This document shows positions 16,034 through 24,723 of a stretch of DNA of 64,000 nucleotides, one piece after another. This stretch comes from Candidatus Edwardsiibacteriota bacterium. Lineage in GTDB: Bacteria; Edwardsbacteria; AC1; EtOH8. The stretch is taken from positions 1 to 64,000 of the forward strand of contig JAGVNJ010000019.1 in NCBI GenBank assembly GCA_020053305.1, given 5' to 3'. A program made the position numbers and the translations under genes. A model generated the notes under the pieces. It was not told the origin of the DNA. It worked only from the letters and a program-made list of their open reading frames with translations, and made no database searches. Numbering within the stretch: position 1 is the stretch's first letter; each line of letters starts with the position of its first letter.

Positions 16034-18721
16034 ATGGAACACGCTGAAGATAAAAACATCTCCCCGGTCAGCCCCGAGGAGCAAAAGATACTGCGGGGCT
16101 TCCGCAGCCGGATAGACGCCGCTGACGCCTCGGCCCACAACAACCTGGGGGTGGTCTATTTCAACAAGGGCATGTATGCCGAGGCGGTGGAGGTGCTGCA
16201 GATGGCCCTGGAGATCGATCCCCAGAACGTGCTGGCCAGAAGCAACCTGGAGGTGGTCTACCGCAAGAGCGGCTATTACGGGGACGAGATCCAGCAGGCC
16301 GAGGAGGCTTTGAAGAAAAGTCCCGACGCCAACGCCTACTTCCGGCTGGCCGAAGCCCTGCGCAATACCGGGCAGTACAAGTCGGCCATCGCCAACTATC
16401 AGAAGGCGGTGGAGCTTAAGCCCGGCGACATGCTGGCCCATCTCTACCTGGGGCTGACCCTGAAACAGCAGGGGCAGTTCAACGAGGCGGTGGATATCTA
16501 CCAGCAGGCCCTGAAGCTGGATCCCGATTCATACGTCATCCGCACCGCGCTGGGAGAGATCTATTACAACCTGGGCCTGCTGGACCAGTCCATCAACCAG
16601 CTGGAGTCCGCCATCAAGATCAACCCCGGCGGCTCGGAGGCCCACTTCCTGCTGGGCTTCACCTACGGCGAGAAGGGACTGCTGGAAAAGGCCATCGATG
16701 AATCCCGCCAGGCCATCGCCCTCAATCCCAATTATTCCAAGGCCCAGGTCAACCTGGGCATCGATTATTACAGCCAGGACCTGCTGACCGAGATCAAGCG
16801 CCATTCCGAGAATCAGGTGCAGGTGGCCCCGGACGGATTCATGACCCATTATAATCTGGGGGTGGGCTTCCGGCGCAAGGGGCTCTTCAAGCAGGCCCTC
16901 AAGGAGTTCGAGCTGGCCCTCTCCTTAGAGGGCGAGAACCGGATCGTCCACAAGGAGGTGGGAGAGATCTACCTGTTCATGGGCCAGAACCAGAAGGCCA
17001 TCGAGTCCTACAAAAAGGCCCTGGAGTTCGACCCCGACAACGCTAAGCTGTACAACGACACCGGCCTGGCCTATCACCGCAAGGGGGCCTCGGCCGAAGC
17101 GGTCAAGTGGTATCAGCGGGCCCTGGATTCCGATCCCGGCTACGTGGTCAGCCTGAACAACCTGGGGATCGCCTATGTCTACCAGGAGCAGCAGCAGCTG
17201 GCGGAGGAGACCTTCCAGAAGGCGGTGGACAGGATGCCGCAGTACGGCGACGCCCATTTCAACCTGGGGCTGTTGTATTCCAAGCAGGGGAAGGACGAAT
17301 TGGCCATGTCCGAATACCAGGAGGTGCTGAAGCTGAATCAGGATTCGGCCCTGGCCCACAACAACATCGGCCTGCTGTACCTCAAGCAGAAATCGTACAC
17401 CGAGGCCCTGGCCCAGTTCGAGCATTGCATCAAGCTGGATTCTGATTTTGCCGAGGCCTATTACAACATGGGATTCGCCCTGGCGGCCCAGGAGAAATAT
17501 CAGGAATCGCTGGCCGCCACCAAGCGGGCCCTGGATCTCAACTCATACTACACCGGCGGCTCCTTCAAGCTGGGCATCGACTTCTATGTGGACGATCCGG
17601 AACTGCTGATCCTGGACGGCTGGCAGGGATCCGGACAGGAGCAGGGCACCACCGTGGCCCAGGACATCTTCGGCGGGGTGCTGGAGGAGGCCTCCATCCG
17701 GGCCAAGGGGGGCAAATGGGACGAGGCGGTCCTGGAGTCGGACATCGAAAGCCTGAAAAAACTCCGGGCCGAGGGCAAGAGCGGCGAGCTGAAGAAGAAG
17801 GCCAAGGCCATCCTGGAACAGCAGCCCCAGAACCTGCTGGCCCTGGAGAGCCTGGCCCGGCTGGCGATGGACGAGAAGCAGGGGGCCGAGGCCATCGTCC
17901 GATACGGAGTGCTGGCCAAGCTGAGCCCGGAGCAGAAGGATTTCAAGATCGGGCTGGCCCGGGCCCATCTGATGCAGGGCGACAGCGACCAGGCCATCGC
18001 CATCCTGCGCGAGGAGATCGCCGCCCGGCCGGAGGATGTGGAGCTGATGTCCCAGCTGGGCCGGATATATCTGGAACGCTGTGACTACCAGGATGCCAGG
18101 ATCTGCTACGAAAATGCTCTGAAGATCAACCCTTCCGATATCTCTCTTTTCCTGGGGCTGGGTGAGATCTTCGCGGTGCAGAACGAGCCGGAGGAGGCCA
18201 TCATGGCTTACCGCCAGGTGATAAAGCTGAATCCCAAACTGCCCCAAGGATACTTTAAACTGGCCCAGCTGTACCTCTCGCAGGACAAGCTGGAGCAGGC
18301 GGTGGAGGAATTCAAAAAAGCGGTGATCAACAGCCCGGCCCATCTGGAATCGCACCTGGCGCTGGGCGAAACCTACGTCAAGCTGGGCCAACTGGACAAG
18401 GCCGCAGTGGAATACGCCCTGTCGGCCAAGATCGCTCCCGATTCGTTCGCCGCCAAACTGGGGCTGGCCCAGTTGGCGGTCAAGGCCGGCAACTCCGACA
18501 AGGCCTACGATCTCTGCCGGGAGCTGATGCAGAGCCACGGCGATCAGCCCGAACTGTACATGCTGTGGGGGAGGCTGCTGGCACAGCGGGGCAAGACCCG
18601 GGATGCGGTGGAGGCCTGGCAGAAGGCCATCTCCTTCACCAGCGACGATGATTTGAAAACCCTGGCCGGGAAGGCCATCGAAGCCGCCATGCAATGGGAG
18701 CAGGTGGCCGGGGGAAGATGA
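16034..18721 (+). CDS. Large TPR-repeat protein
   Basis: The 895-residue protein is made almost entirely of tetratricopeptide repeats of 34 residues, recognisable by repeated NLGVVYFNKGMYAEAVEVLQMALEIDP-type units. About 14 precede a non-TPR linker near residues 510-600 (GIDFYVDDPELLILDGW...), and several more follow to the end. There is no signal peptide, so it should be cytoplasmic and act as a protein-docking scaffold. It lies 34 nt after cheC and before the DUF4388-TPR and Roadblock genes, which suggests it organises the chemosensory/MglA complex. Its partners are not identifiable from sequence. A long minus-strand ORF over it is a shadow. Confidence 0.88.
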   Translation: MEHAEDKNISPVSPEEQKILRGFRSRIDAADASAHNNLGVVYFNKGMYAEAVEVLQMALEIDPQNVLARSNLEVVYRKSGYYGDEIQQAEEALKKSPDANAYFRLAEALRNTGQYKSAIANYQKAVELKPGDMLAHLYLGLTLKQQGQFNEAVDIYQQALKLDPDSYVIRTALGEIYYNLGLLDQSINQLESAIKINPGGSEAHFLLGFTYGEKGLLEKAIDESRQAIALNPNYSKAQVNLGIDYYSQDLLTEIKRHSENQVQVAPDGFMTHYNLGVGFRRKGLFKQALKEFELALSLEGENRIVHKEVGEIYLFMGQNQKAIESYKKALEFDPDNAKLYNDTGLAYHRKGASAEAVKWYQRALDSDPGYVVSLNNLGIAYVYQEQQQLAEETFQKAVDRMPQYGDAHFNLGLLYSKQGKDELAMSEYQEVLKLNQDSALAHNNIGLLYLKQKSYTEALAQFEHCIKLDSDFAEAYYNMGFALAAQEKYQESLAATKRALDLNSYYTGGSFKLGIDFYVDDPELLILDGWQGSGQEQGTTVAQDIFGGVLEEASIRAKGGKWDEAVLESDIESLKKLRAEGKSGELKKKAKAILEQQPQNLLALESLARLAMDEKQGAEAIVRYGVLAKLSPEQKDFKIGLARAHLMQGDSDQAIAILREEIAARPEDVELMSQLGRIYLERCDYQDARICYENALKINPSDISLFLGLGEIFAVQNEPEEAIMAYRQVIKLNPKLPQGYFKLAQLYLSQDKLEQAVEEFKKAVINSPAHLESHLALGETYVKLGQLDKAAVEYALSAKIAPDSFAAKLGLAQLAVKAGNSDKAYDLCRELMQSHGDQPELYMLWGRLLAQRGKTRDAVEAWQKAISFTSDDDLKTLAGKAIEAAMQWEQVAGGR

Positions 18722-18762
18722 AAAATATCTCAAAAATAAAATATCAAAAACCAAAAATATAA
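18721..18762. repeat. A/T-rich microrepeat
   Basis: AAAAATATCTCAAAAATAAA followed by ATATCAAAAACCAAAAATAT repeats a CAAAAAT/ATATC theme. It begins at the stop codon of the TPR gene and fills about half of the 109-nt spacer. Confidence 0.4.
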
Positions 18763-18830
18763 CCCAGAAGTGCAAGGCTCTTCCCGGAAATACCTCTACC
18801 TATAATTGAATAAATATTTTATTTTAAAAG

Positions 18831-20096
18831 ATGGCGATCGAAGGCCCTATAAAAGAACTCAGCCTGATGGACCTGTTTCAGCTGCTGGCCATGTCCCGCA
18901 AATCCGGAGTGCTGACCCTGGACTGCACCCGGAACGTGGGCCAGGTGTTCTTCGTCTCCGGCAACATCATTCGCAGCACCCTGCAGCAGGGGCAGGAAAA
19001 ACTGGGGCAGATGATGCTGTCCTCCGGCAAGCTCAGCAAGGACCAGTTAGACATCCTGCTCAAGGAACAGGCCAGCGCCAAGCAAAAAAAGAAGATCGGC
19101 GCCTTGGCGGTGGTGCGCGGCTTCGCCACCAAGAACACGGTGGTGGCCATGCTGAAGACCCAGGTGGAGGAGACGGTCTCCACCATCATGGGCTGGCAGG
19201 AGGGCTATTTCCGGTTCGAGGACATGGAGCTGGTCTCCGACCCCGACCTGGGTTTCCTGCAGATCACCGAGAACGTGATCATGGAGGTCTCCCGGCGGCT
19301 GGACGAATGGTCCAAGATCCAGTCCAAGCTGCCGGACCTGGACATGGTGCTGACTTTGGCGCCGGGCAGCGATCTGACATCGGCCCGGCTGGACCTGAGG
19401 CCGGAGGAGTGGCTGATCCTGGCCAATATCGACGGCCAGAAGACCGCCCGTCAGGTGATAGCCTCGGTGGGGGGGCGCGAATTCGAGATCGCCAAGGTCA
19501 TTTACGGCCTGTGCGCCACCGGCCTGGTGAAGGCTACCGCCCTGAAAGGCCCGCTGTCGCTGGATATCCAGGAACCGGTGATGGATCCGATAAAGGCGGG
19601 CCTGGAGCTGATCAGGAAAGACCAGTTGGAGAAGGCCATCGAGACCTTCTCCGACATCTTGCAGAAAGAGCCGGATTCGCCTCTGGCCCATCTATACCTG
19701 GCCGAGGCCTACTACAAGACCGAGTCCTTCGACGAGGCCATAATGGAGTACAAACTGGCCAGCCAGGGGCGGGACGACAACCCCGAGATCAACTATTGCC
19801 TGGGCTTTGCCTACGCCAAGATCGGGCGGCTGGAACTGGCGGTGGAGAGATGGGAGCGGTTCCTGTCATTTTCGCACCAGGATAAAAGGGCCGGGAAGAT
19901 CCGGGAGCTGGTGGACCTGGCGGTGAGGTGGGCCGAGGGCCTGGAGGAGAAAGCCGACATCGCCGACGGAAAGCAGACCATGGCCGGCTTCGATAAACCG
20001 GCGGAGCCCGCCCCGGAACTAAGCCCCGAGGTGAAAGCCTGGCTGGAGAGGATGAAAAAACTGAAGGAGCGAAGATTGCCGATAGCCGGGGAATAG
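18831..20096 (+). CDS. DUF4388 (PATAN) protein with C-terminal TPRs
   Basis: The 421-residue protein starts with a DUF4388/PATAN domain (IEGPIKELSLMDLFQLLAMSRKSGVLTLD and QVFFVSGNIIRSTL, residues 3-55). Winged-helix-like segments follow (LGQMMLSSGKLSKDQLDILL; then a second cassette to about residue 240), and TPRs lie at about 250-370. DUF4388 proteins occur next to chemosensory, Roadblock and small-GTPase genes in many bacteria and are thought to be signalling adaptors. It shares its layout with the product of 24724-26343. The two paralogs bracket the Roadblock/MglA/DnaA-like block. The ribosome-binding site is weak; ATG 18831 is chosen because the family begins M-A-I-x-G. Confidence 0.85.
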   Translation: MAIEGPIKELSLMDLFQLLAMSRKSGVLTLDCTRNVGQVFFVSGNIIRSTLQQGQEKLGQMMLSSGKLSKDQLDILLKEQASAKQKKKIGALAVVRGFATKNTVVAMLKTQVEETVSTIMGWQEGYFRFEDMELVSDPDLGFLQITENVIMEVSRRLDEWSKIQSKLPDLDMVLTLAPGSDLTSARLDLRPEEWLILANIDGQKTARQVIASVGGREFEIAKVIYGLCATGLVKATALKGPLSLDIQEPVMDPIKAGLELIRKDQLEKAIETFSDILQKEPDSPLAHLYLAEAYYKTESFDEAIMEYKLASQGRDDNPEINYCLGFAYAKIGRLELAVERWERFLSFSHQDKRAGKIRELVDLAVRWAEGLEEKADIADGKQTMAGFDKPAEPAPELSPEVKAWLERMKKLKERRLPIAGE

Positions 20097-20157
20097 GCAT
20101 TGCCGGGACAAGGGTGAAATTAAAGATCAGTGAAAATAAAACAAAAGGGGTAAGAAC

Positions 20158-20523
20158 ATGGATGCTTTGATTAAGTTGATTGGCGGCAATATCAGAAAAA
20201 TACGCAAGGCCCAGGGGCTCACCCAGGAGAAACTGGGCAAGAAGGCCGGTTTTGATTACCGCTATGTCGGCTTCATTGAGCAGGCCCGGGTGAACCCCAC
20301 CATCAAGACCTTGGAGAGGGTGGCTGCCGCGTTGAATTTTTCATTGCTCGATCTGTTTCCCAAAAATTCGGAATTGGAGACCGGCAAAAAGAACACGCCT
20401 TCCAAGGCCGCCGAACGGGAAATAATAATGGCCCACATAATGAAGGATTTGAACAAGGCGGATGAAAAAACGCTTGGGAGCATCAACCGGATAATAAAGA
20501 TCGCGGTGGGGAAGAAAAAATAA
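20158..20523 (+). CDS. XRE-family helix-turn-helix regulator
   Basis: The 121-residue protein has a lambda-repressor-like HTH at residues about 8-65: IRKIRKAQGLTQEKLGKKAGFDYRYVGFIEQARVNPTIKTLERVAAAL. The C-terminal 50 residues are basic and helical without a recognisable domain. A good ribosome-binding stretch (AAAGGGGT) precedes ATG 20158. Its position inside the signalling locus suggests local transcriptional control, perhaps of the Roadblock-MglA block that follows. No clear operator palindrome was found next to it. Confidence 0.88.
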   Translation: MDALIKLIGGNIRKIRKAQGLTQEKLGKKAGFDYRYVGFIEQARVNPTIKTLERVAAALNFSLLDLFPKNSELETGKKNTPSKAAEREIIMAHIMKDLNKADEKTLGSINRIIKIAVGKKK

Positions 20524-20602
20524 CCGGGTCCGAGCCTTTGCCTGTTAGCCATAAAACTTGCCAAGTTAGATTTCAAAGCATTTAACATAATTTCGGTGCA
20601 CT

Positions 20603-21616
20603 ATGTTATCAGAAATGCCCTCGGACGGCGTTAAAAAATTCTCGGATCAGGTGGTCGATGATCCCTCGTCGCTGCTGTTCGGCTCACTGGCCGACTTCTA
20701 CCGCGAGAACGGCCTGTACCAGGAGGCCATCAACATCTGCCTGACCGGGCTGGAATCGCATCCCGACAACATCGAGGGCCGATTAGTGCTGGCCCAGTGC
20801 TACAAGGGAATCAACGACATCGAGCAGGCCCGGGCCGAGCTGACCAAGATCCTTTCGGTCCGGCCGGAGAATTCCCTGGCTAAAAAGGTCCTGGCCGAGT
20901 TGGATAGACCAGACCATTCCGAACCGAAATCTCCCGAGATTGCTGCTATTCCAGCCGGGGAAGATTCGACCCCACCCGAAAAGATCGAAATAGAAATCCC
21001 CGGGGCAGAGGAGCCGAGGGCTCCGGAAAACATTTCGGAGGCGGCCATCCCGGCGGAGCCGGCATTGGTTGATCCGGCCGATTTTCACCAGGGAGCCCAG
21101 GCCATGATGGCCCTGGCCGCCGAGGCGACCGAAAAACCCAAGATGGAGTTCGTGCCGCCGGAAACGGCTGCCGAGACTGCTCTGACGGGGATCCCCGCTG
21201 AGCCAACCCCGGGAAAAACCGCTAAGCCTCCGGAGGAGGCCGACCCCAAAACCATGAACGCCTACGGCCGGATTCTCAACGAGATCATCCAGACCCCCCA
21301 GGTCTTTGCCAGCCTGCTGGTGGACGAGTCCGGCTATCCGGTGGCCGGCGCCTTCGCTCCGCAGTCCGCCGGGGTCGACGAGGAATCCTCCGGGGCCCTG
21401 TCATCGCTGGTGTTCTCCACCGCCTCGGAGGCCATGCAGAAGGTGAAGCTGGGCGAGCTGGAGCGGGCGGTGATAGACACCAGGAACGAAAAGATATTCC
21501 TCAGCCGGGTGGGCGGCCAGGTGCTGATGGTGACCGCCGAGAGCTCGGCCAAGACCGGTCTGGTGGCGGTTAACATCAAGCGGGCCATCGAGCGGATAAA
21601 GAACCTGTCAACTTAA
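20603..21616 (+). CDS. TPR-Roadblock/LC7 fusion protein
   Basis: The 337-residue protein has N-terminal TPR-like helices (residues about 25-105: SLADFYRENGLYQEAINICLTGLESHP). A Pro/Ala/Glu-rich linker covers about 105-210. A C-terminal Roadblock/LC7 domain begins NAYGRILNEIIQTPQVFASLLVDESGYPVAG and ends LVAVNIKRAIERIKNL. Roadblock proteins bind small Ras-like GTPases; in the MglB class they act as GTPase-activating proteins. Two more Roadblock genes and an MglA-type GTPase follow, so this is probably a GTPase regulator tethered through its TPRs to another complex. Confidence 0.85.
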   Translation: MLSEMPSDGVKKFSDQVVDDPSSLLFGSLADFYRENGLYQEAINICLTGLESHPDNIEGRLVLAQCYKGINDIEQARAELTKILSVRPENSLAKKVLAELDRPDHSEPKSPEIAAIPAGEDSTPPEKIEIEIPGAEEPRAPENISEAAIPAEPALVDPADFHQGAQAMMALAAEATEKPKMEFVPPETAAETALTGIPAEPTPGKTAKPPEEADPKTMNAYGRILNEIIQTPQVFASLLVDESGYPVAGAFAPQSAGVDEESSGALSSLVFSTASEAMQKVKLGELERAVIDTRNEKIFLSRVGGQVLMVTAESSAKTGLVAVNIKRAIERIKNLST

Positions 21617-21644
21617 AAAACTTGAGCAGGGTTTTGATCATAAA

Positions 21645-21986
21645 ATGAAGAACATCCTCAACCAGATAAACGACATCCCCGGGGTCAGGGGCAGCCTGGT
21701 GATAGACAAGGAGGGGCTGGTGATCGCCTCCAACATCATGTCCGGCCTGGAGGAGCGGACCATCAGCGCCATGGTGGCCTCCATCTTCAACCAGGTGGTC
21801 AAATCGCTGGCCCGGGGCCAGGAGGAGCAGATCTACGGGGTACAGCTTCTGGCCAGCGAGGGCAACATCATCTTCCTGTGCGCCCAGCACTGCATCCTGA
21901 TCGTGATAACCGAGACCGGATCCAATATCGGCCTGGTGTCCATAAAAATGAAGGCCAGCCTGGAACGCTTGATGGATATGCTATGA
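21645..21986 (+). CDS. Roadblock/LC7-domain protein (MglB-like)
   Basis: The 113-residue single-domain protein has the Roadblock fold: helix NILNQINDIPGVRGSLVIDKEGLVIAS, central helix AMVASIFNQVVKSLA, strands and the terminal helix VSIKMKASLERLMDML. Length and layout match small MglB-type regulators. It overlaps the next Roadblock gene by 4 nt (ATGA), and MglA lies one gene further on. A GAP or scaffold role for the GTPase is inferred from that context. Which of the three Roadblock proteins is the true MglB cannot be decided by eye. Confidence 0.85.
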   Translation: MKNILNQINDIPGVRGSLVIDKEGLVIASNIMSGLEERTISAMVASIFNQVVKSLARGQEEQIYGVQLLASEGNIIFLCAQHCILIVITETGSNIGLVSIKMKASLERLMDML

Positions 21987-22534
21987 CCAATATTCAGTAC
22001 GTCCTGTCGGAGGAGATCAACCAGGCGGTGGAGGTCTCCATGGGCCGCTACCTCAAGGAAAGCCGGGCCAGCTGCGCCCTGCTGCTGGCCAAGAGCGGCC
22101 ACCTGATCAGCCAGGCCGGGTTCACCTCCAATTTCAACGTCCAGTCCATCGCCGCCCTGATCGGCGGGATATTCACCTCCACCCAGGCCCTGGCCAAAAT
22201 AGTGGCCGAGGAAAAGTTCAAGGTGATGTTCCAGGAGGGCAAGACCTGGAACGTGTATTTCTGCCTGATAGCCGACCAGTTCATCCTGGCCACCATCTTC
22301 GACAAATCCACCGTGGTGGGCATGATCCGGCACGCCGCCGGCGAGGCCGAGCGGGAGCTGTCCCCGGTGCTGGCCAGGGCCGTCGTGTCCGATACCGATC
22401 AGGCGGCCCGGGATCTTTCGGAAAAAATGGACCGGCAGCCCTCAGCCGCCCCCGGCGAGTCGGGACCCCAGGAGGAGGCCCTGCCCGATTTCAACCAGGC
22501 GGTGGAGGATGCCCTGTCCAAACTGTTCTCGTAA
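21983..22534 (+). CDS. Roadblock/LC7-like protein with acidic tail
   Basis: The true start is the ATG at 21983, which overlaps the stop of the previous gene by 4 nt; the longer ORF from 21878 runs through the upstream gene in another frame. The 183-residue product starts TNIQYVLSEEINQAVEVSMGRYLKESRASCALLLAKSGHLISQAGF and continues with a Roadblock-like sheet-helix pattern to about residue 125. The last 60 residues are Pro/Ser/Glu-rich and end in a short helix (FNQAVEDALSKLF). It is probably a partner of the other Roadblock proteins and of the MglA GTPase encoded 182 nt downstream. Confidence 0.78.
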   Translation: MTNIQYVLSEEINQAVEVSMGRYLKESRASCALLLAKSGHLISQAGFTSNFNVQSIAALIGGIFTSTQALAKIVAEEKFKVMFQEGKTWNVYFCLIADQFILATIFDKSTVVGMIRHAAGEAERELSPVLARAVVSDTDQAARDLSEKMDRQPSAAPGESGPQEEALPDFNQAVEDALSKLFS

Positions 22535-22543
22535 TACGGGGCT

Positions 22544-22667
22544 GTTAACCGCGGAGAATTTTGGGAAACCAACCGCTAAAACCACGGAATCTCGGGAAAC
22601 ACCAAAAGAAACCTATCCCGGTCTTTTCCGTGATTGTCATTCCAGACCCCGGTGTTCTGCGGTAAAA
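22544..22667. repeat. Imperfect inverted repeat before mglA
   Basis: TTAACCGC near 22544 and GCGGTAAAA ending at 22667 form outer arms; ACCACGGAAT (22581-22590) and TTTTCCGTGATT (22624-22635) form inner arms. The same ACCACGGAA...TTTCCGTGATT theme recurs at 29887-29973, so this looks like a dispersed repeat. The rest of the gap is A/T-rich without a gene. Confidence 0.5.
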
Positions 22668-22716
22668 TCCTTTGCCCAAGATAGAGAAAATAAACAAGAA
22701 ATATTATTTATCTTAA

Positions 22717-23310
22717 ATGTCGTTAATCAACTATTCATCAAAAGAGATCACCTGCAAGATCGTCTATTACGGTCCGGGCCGCTGCGGCAAGACCACCAAT
22801 CTGCAGTACATCTACAGCAAGATCCCGGATATCAAGCGCAGCTCCATGGTCAGCCTGGCCACCGAGAAGGACCGGACGCTGTTCTTCGACTTTCTGCCCC
22901 TGGAGCTGGGTGATATCGCCGGGTACAAGACCCGGGTCCAGCTGTATACCGTTCCCGGCCAGGTGTTCTACAATTCCACCCGGAAGCTGGTGTTGCAGGG
23001 GGCCGATGGGATAGTGTTCGTGGCCGACTCCCAGGTGGACCTGTGGCAGGAGAACACGGAGAGCCTGGCCAATCTGCGGGACAACCTGGGCATCCTGGGA
23101 ATGGACATCAACAAGGTGCCGCTGGTCATGCAGTACAATAAAAGGGACATGCCCAACATCGTCCCGGTGGCAGAAATGGATCACGCCCTGAACCTAAGAA
23201 AGGCGCCCCATTACGAAGCGGTGGCCACCACCGGGGCCGGGGTGTTCGACACCCTCAAGGCCGTCTCCGCCCTGGTACTGCAGTCGCTCAGCGCCAAATA
23301 CCGAAGATGA
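22717..23310 (+). CDS. mglA: MglA-type Ras-like small GTPase
   Basis: The 197-residue protein starts SLINYSSKEITCKIVYYGPGRCGKTTNLQ: the P-loop GPGRCGKTT is the form found in MglA. The switch II region VPGQVFYNSTRKLVLQGADGIVFVADSQ and the base-specificity motif YNKRDMPN follow. Length matches bacterial MglA. In Myxococcus and Thermus MglA sets front-rear polarity and is switched off by the Roadblock protein MglB; Frz-type chemosensory signals invert it. Here three Roadblock genes precede it and a complete che set surrounds it, so the same logic is likely. The 182-nt upstream gap holds a repeat, and the ribosome-binding site is poor. Confidence 0.92.
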   Translation: MSLINYSSKEITCKIVYYGPGRCGKTTNLQYIYSKIPDIKRSSMVSLATEKDRTLFFDFLPLELGDIAGYKTRVQLYTVPGQVFYNSTRKLVLQGADGIVFVADSQVDLWQENTESLANLRDNLGILGMDINKVPLVMQYNKRDMPNIVPVAEMDHALNLRKAPHYEAVATTGAGVFDTLKAVSALVLQSLSAKYRR

Positions 23311-23323
23311 ATAAGGAAGCCCA

Positions 23324-24685
23324 ATGACCGAAGGGACGCCCCACATATTAAAGAGCGTTTATCAGTTCGATAATTTCGTCACCGGGCCCAGCAACCGGCT
23401 GGCCTTTGCCGCCGCCCGCAAGGTGGCCGAGAATCCCGGCAACGTATATAATCCCCTGCTGATCCACGGCGGTGTGGGGCTGGGCAAGACCCATCTGATG
23501 CAGGCCATCGGCAATGCGGTGGCCCTGGCCCAGCCCGGCTGGAACCTGGTTTTTTTGAACGGCAGCCAGATGTCGCTGGAGGACCTGATCGCCGCCGAGA
23601 AATCGGATCTGCTGCTTTTTGACGACCTTCACCTGGGGCTGGCGGACCGAAAGATGCAGATCCGCCTGCTTCCCCTGTTCGACCGGATGGTGGGCTCCGG
23701 CCGCCAGATAATAGCCACCACCGATATCACGCCCCAGAAGATAGAGAGCATCGATGAGAAGCTGCTGTCCCGCCTGTTGGGCGGCCTGATCATCGGGCTG
23801 AAGGAAGTGGACGTCAACGAGAAGAGCCTGATCATCTCCCGCAAGAGCCGCGATCGGGGCGTGGTTCTGTCGGACGAGATCGCCCTGATCATAGCCTCCC
23901 GGGTTCCCTCCAACATCAGGGAGCTGGAGGGGGCCCTGAACAAGGTGCTGTTGTATGCCTCGCTGTCCGAGGAGTCGCTGACCAAGGCGGTGGTGGACGA
24001 GGCCCTGCCCCCGCTGCAAGCACCGGCCGCTCCGGTGGAGCCGGCGGCCCCGGCAGTTTCGGATGAGCCGGCCGACGACGGCCCGGTCGGCGAGTTCGGA
24101 GATTTCATCTCCGGCCTGGATCACAAGGTCACCGCCCTGATCGACGAGCAGCAGAACGCCGACCAGCTGCGCCAGGGGTACAAGGAGAGGCTGTTCATCT
24201 GGAAAATGAAAGGCTTCAACACTTTCAACATCGAGAGGATCCTGGAGCAGGACATATCCATCGTCACCGAGGCCTACCAGGAGTTTACCCGCAATATCGA
24301 AAAACTGATATCGCTGCAGAAGGAATTCGGGCCGCTGTCGGCCAAGGCCACCCCGGAGCAGATGGAGAAGATCGAGGGCCTGATGTTCGATCCCGACAAG
24401 GCCGACGATCTGGAGATGGCGATAAGGTCTATGGCCCAGAGATCAAGCGCCAAGCCGACTGCTCCGGAGGCCGCTCCGGCCGCCAAAAAACCGGAGCCGC
24501 TTCCCCAAGCCGCCCCGCTCCAGCCGACTTCACCGGACGGGGAGAAGCCGGGTCTCACCAAGGTCGCCTCCCTAAGCCAGGAGGATGAGGGGGAGCGGGG
24601 GAAATCCCAGCCGGCTCCGGCCCACCTAGGGATCATTATAGAGAGCTGGCCGTTTGTGGTGGACCGGCTGATGGAAGATGTTTAG
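23324..24685 (+). CDS. DnaA-like AAA+ ATPase without the DNA-binding domain
   Basis: The first 225 residues closely resemble the DnaA AAA+ module: YQFDNFVTGPSNRLAFAAA, Walker A GGVGLGKTHL (residues 49-58), Walker B LLLFDDLHL, sensor-1 TTDITPQ and the lid motif SNIRELEGALNKVLLYA. What follows is not DnaA domain IV: a Pro/Ala linker, a helical segment (FGDFISGLDHKVTALIDEQ...YKERLFIWKMKGFNTFNIERIL, residues about 260-335), a second Pro/Ala-rich stretch and a short terminal motif. It starts 13 nt after the MglA-type gene and precedes a DUF4388-TPR gene. A replication role is unlikely; a nucleotide-dependent assembly or signalling role in the chemosensory/Mgl complex is inferred. Confidence 0.82.
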   Translation: MTEGTPHILKSVYQFDNFVTGPSNRLAFAAARKVAENPGNVYNPLLIHGGVGLGKTHLMQAIGNAVALAQPGWNLVFLNGSQMSLEDLIAAEKSDLLLFDDLHLGLADRKMQIRLLPLFDRMVGSGRQIIATTDITPQKIESIDEKLLSRLLGGLIIGLKEVDVNEKSLIISRKSRDRGVVLSDEIALIIASRVPSNIRELEGALNKVLLYASLSEESLTKAVVDEALPPLQAPAAPVEPAAPAVSDEPADDGPVGEFGDFISGLDHKVTALIDEQQNADQLRQGYKERLFIWKMKGFNTFNIERILEQDISIVTEAYQEFTRNIEKLISLQKEFGPLSAKATPEQMEKIEGLMFDPDKADDLEMAIRSMAQRSSAKPTAPEAAPAAKKPEPLPQAAPLQPTSPDGEKPGLTKVASLSQEDEGERGKSQPAPAHLGIIIESWPFVVDRLMEDV

Positions 24686-24723
24686 CAAATGAATACTGCA
24701 TTCCACAGAAAGCGTCGTAATCT

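Noticed and set aside
17543-18775. 410-residue minus-strand ORF over the TPR gene
   Set aside because: Antisense shadow of regular TPR coding; His/Gln/Leu-rich without domains.
18806-19885. 359-residue + ORF over the first DUF4388 gene
   Set aside because: Out-of-frame shadow; Pro/Gly/Arg-rich with no motif.
23324-24685. Replication initiator dnaA with nearby origin
   Set aside because: The DNA-binding domain IV is missing, no cluster of DnaA boxes (TTATCCACA) was seen, and the context is signalling genes.
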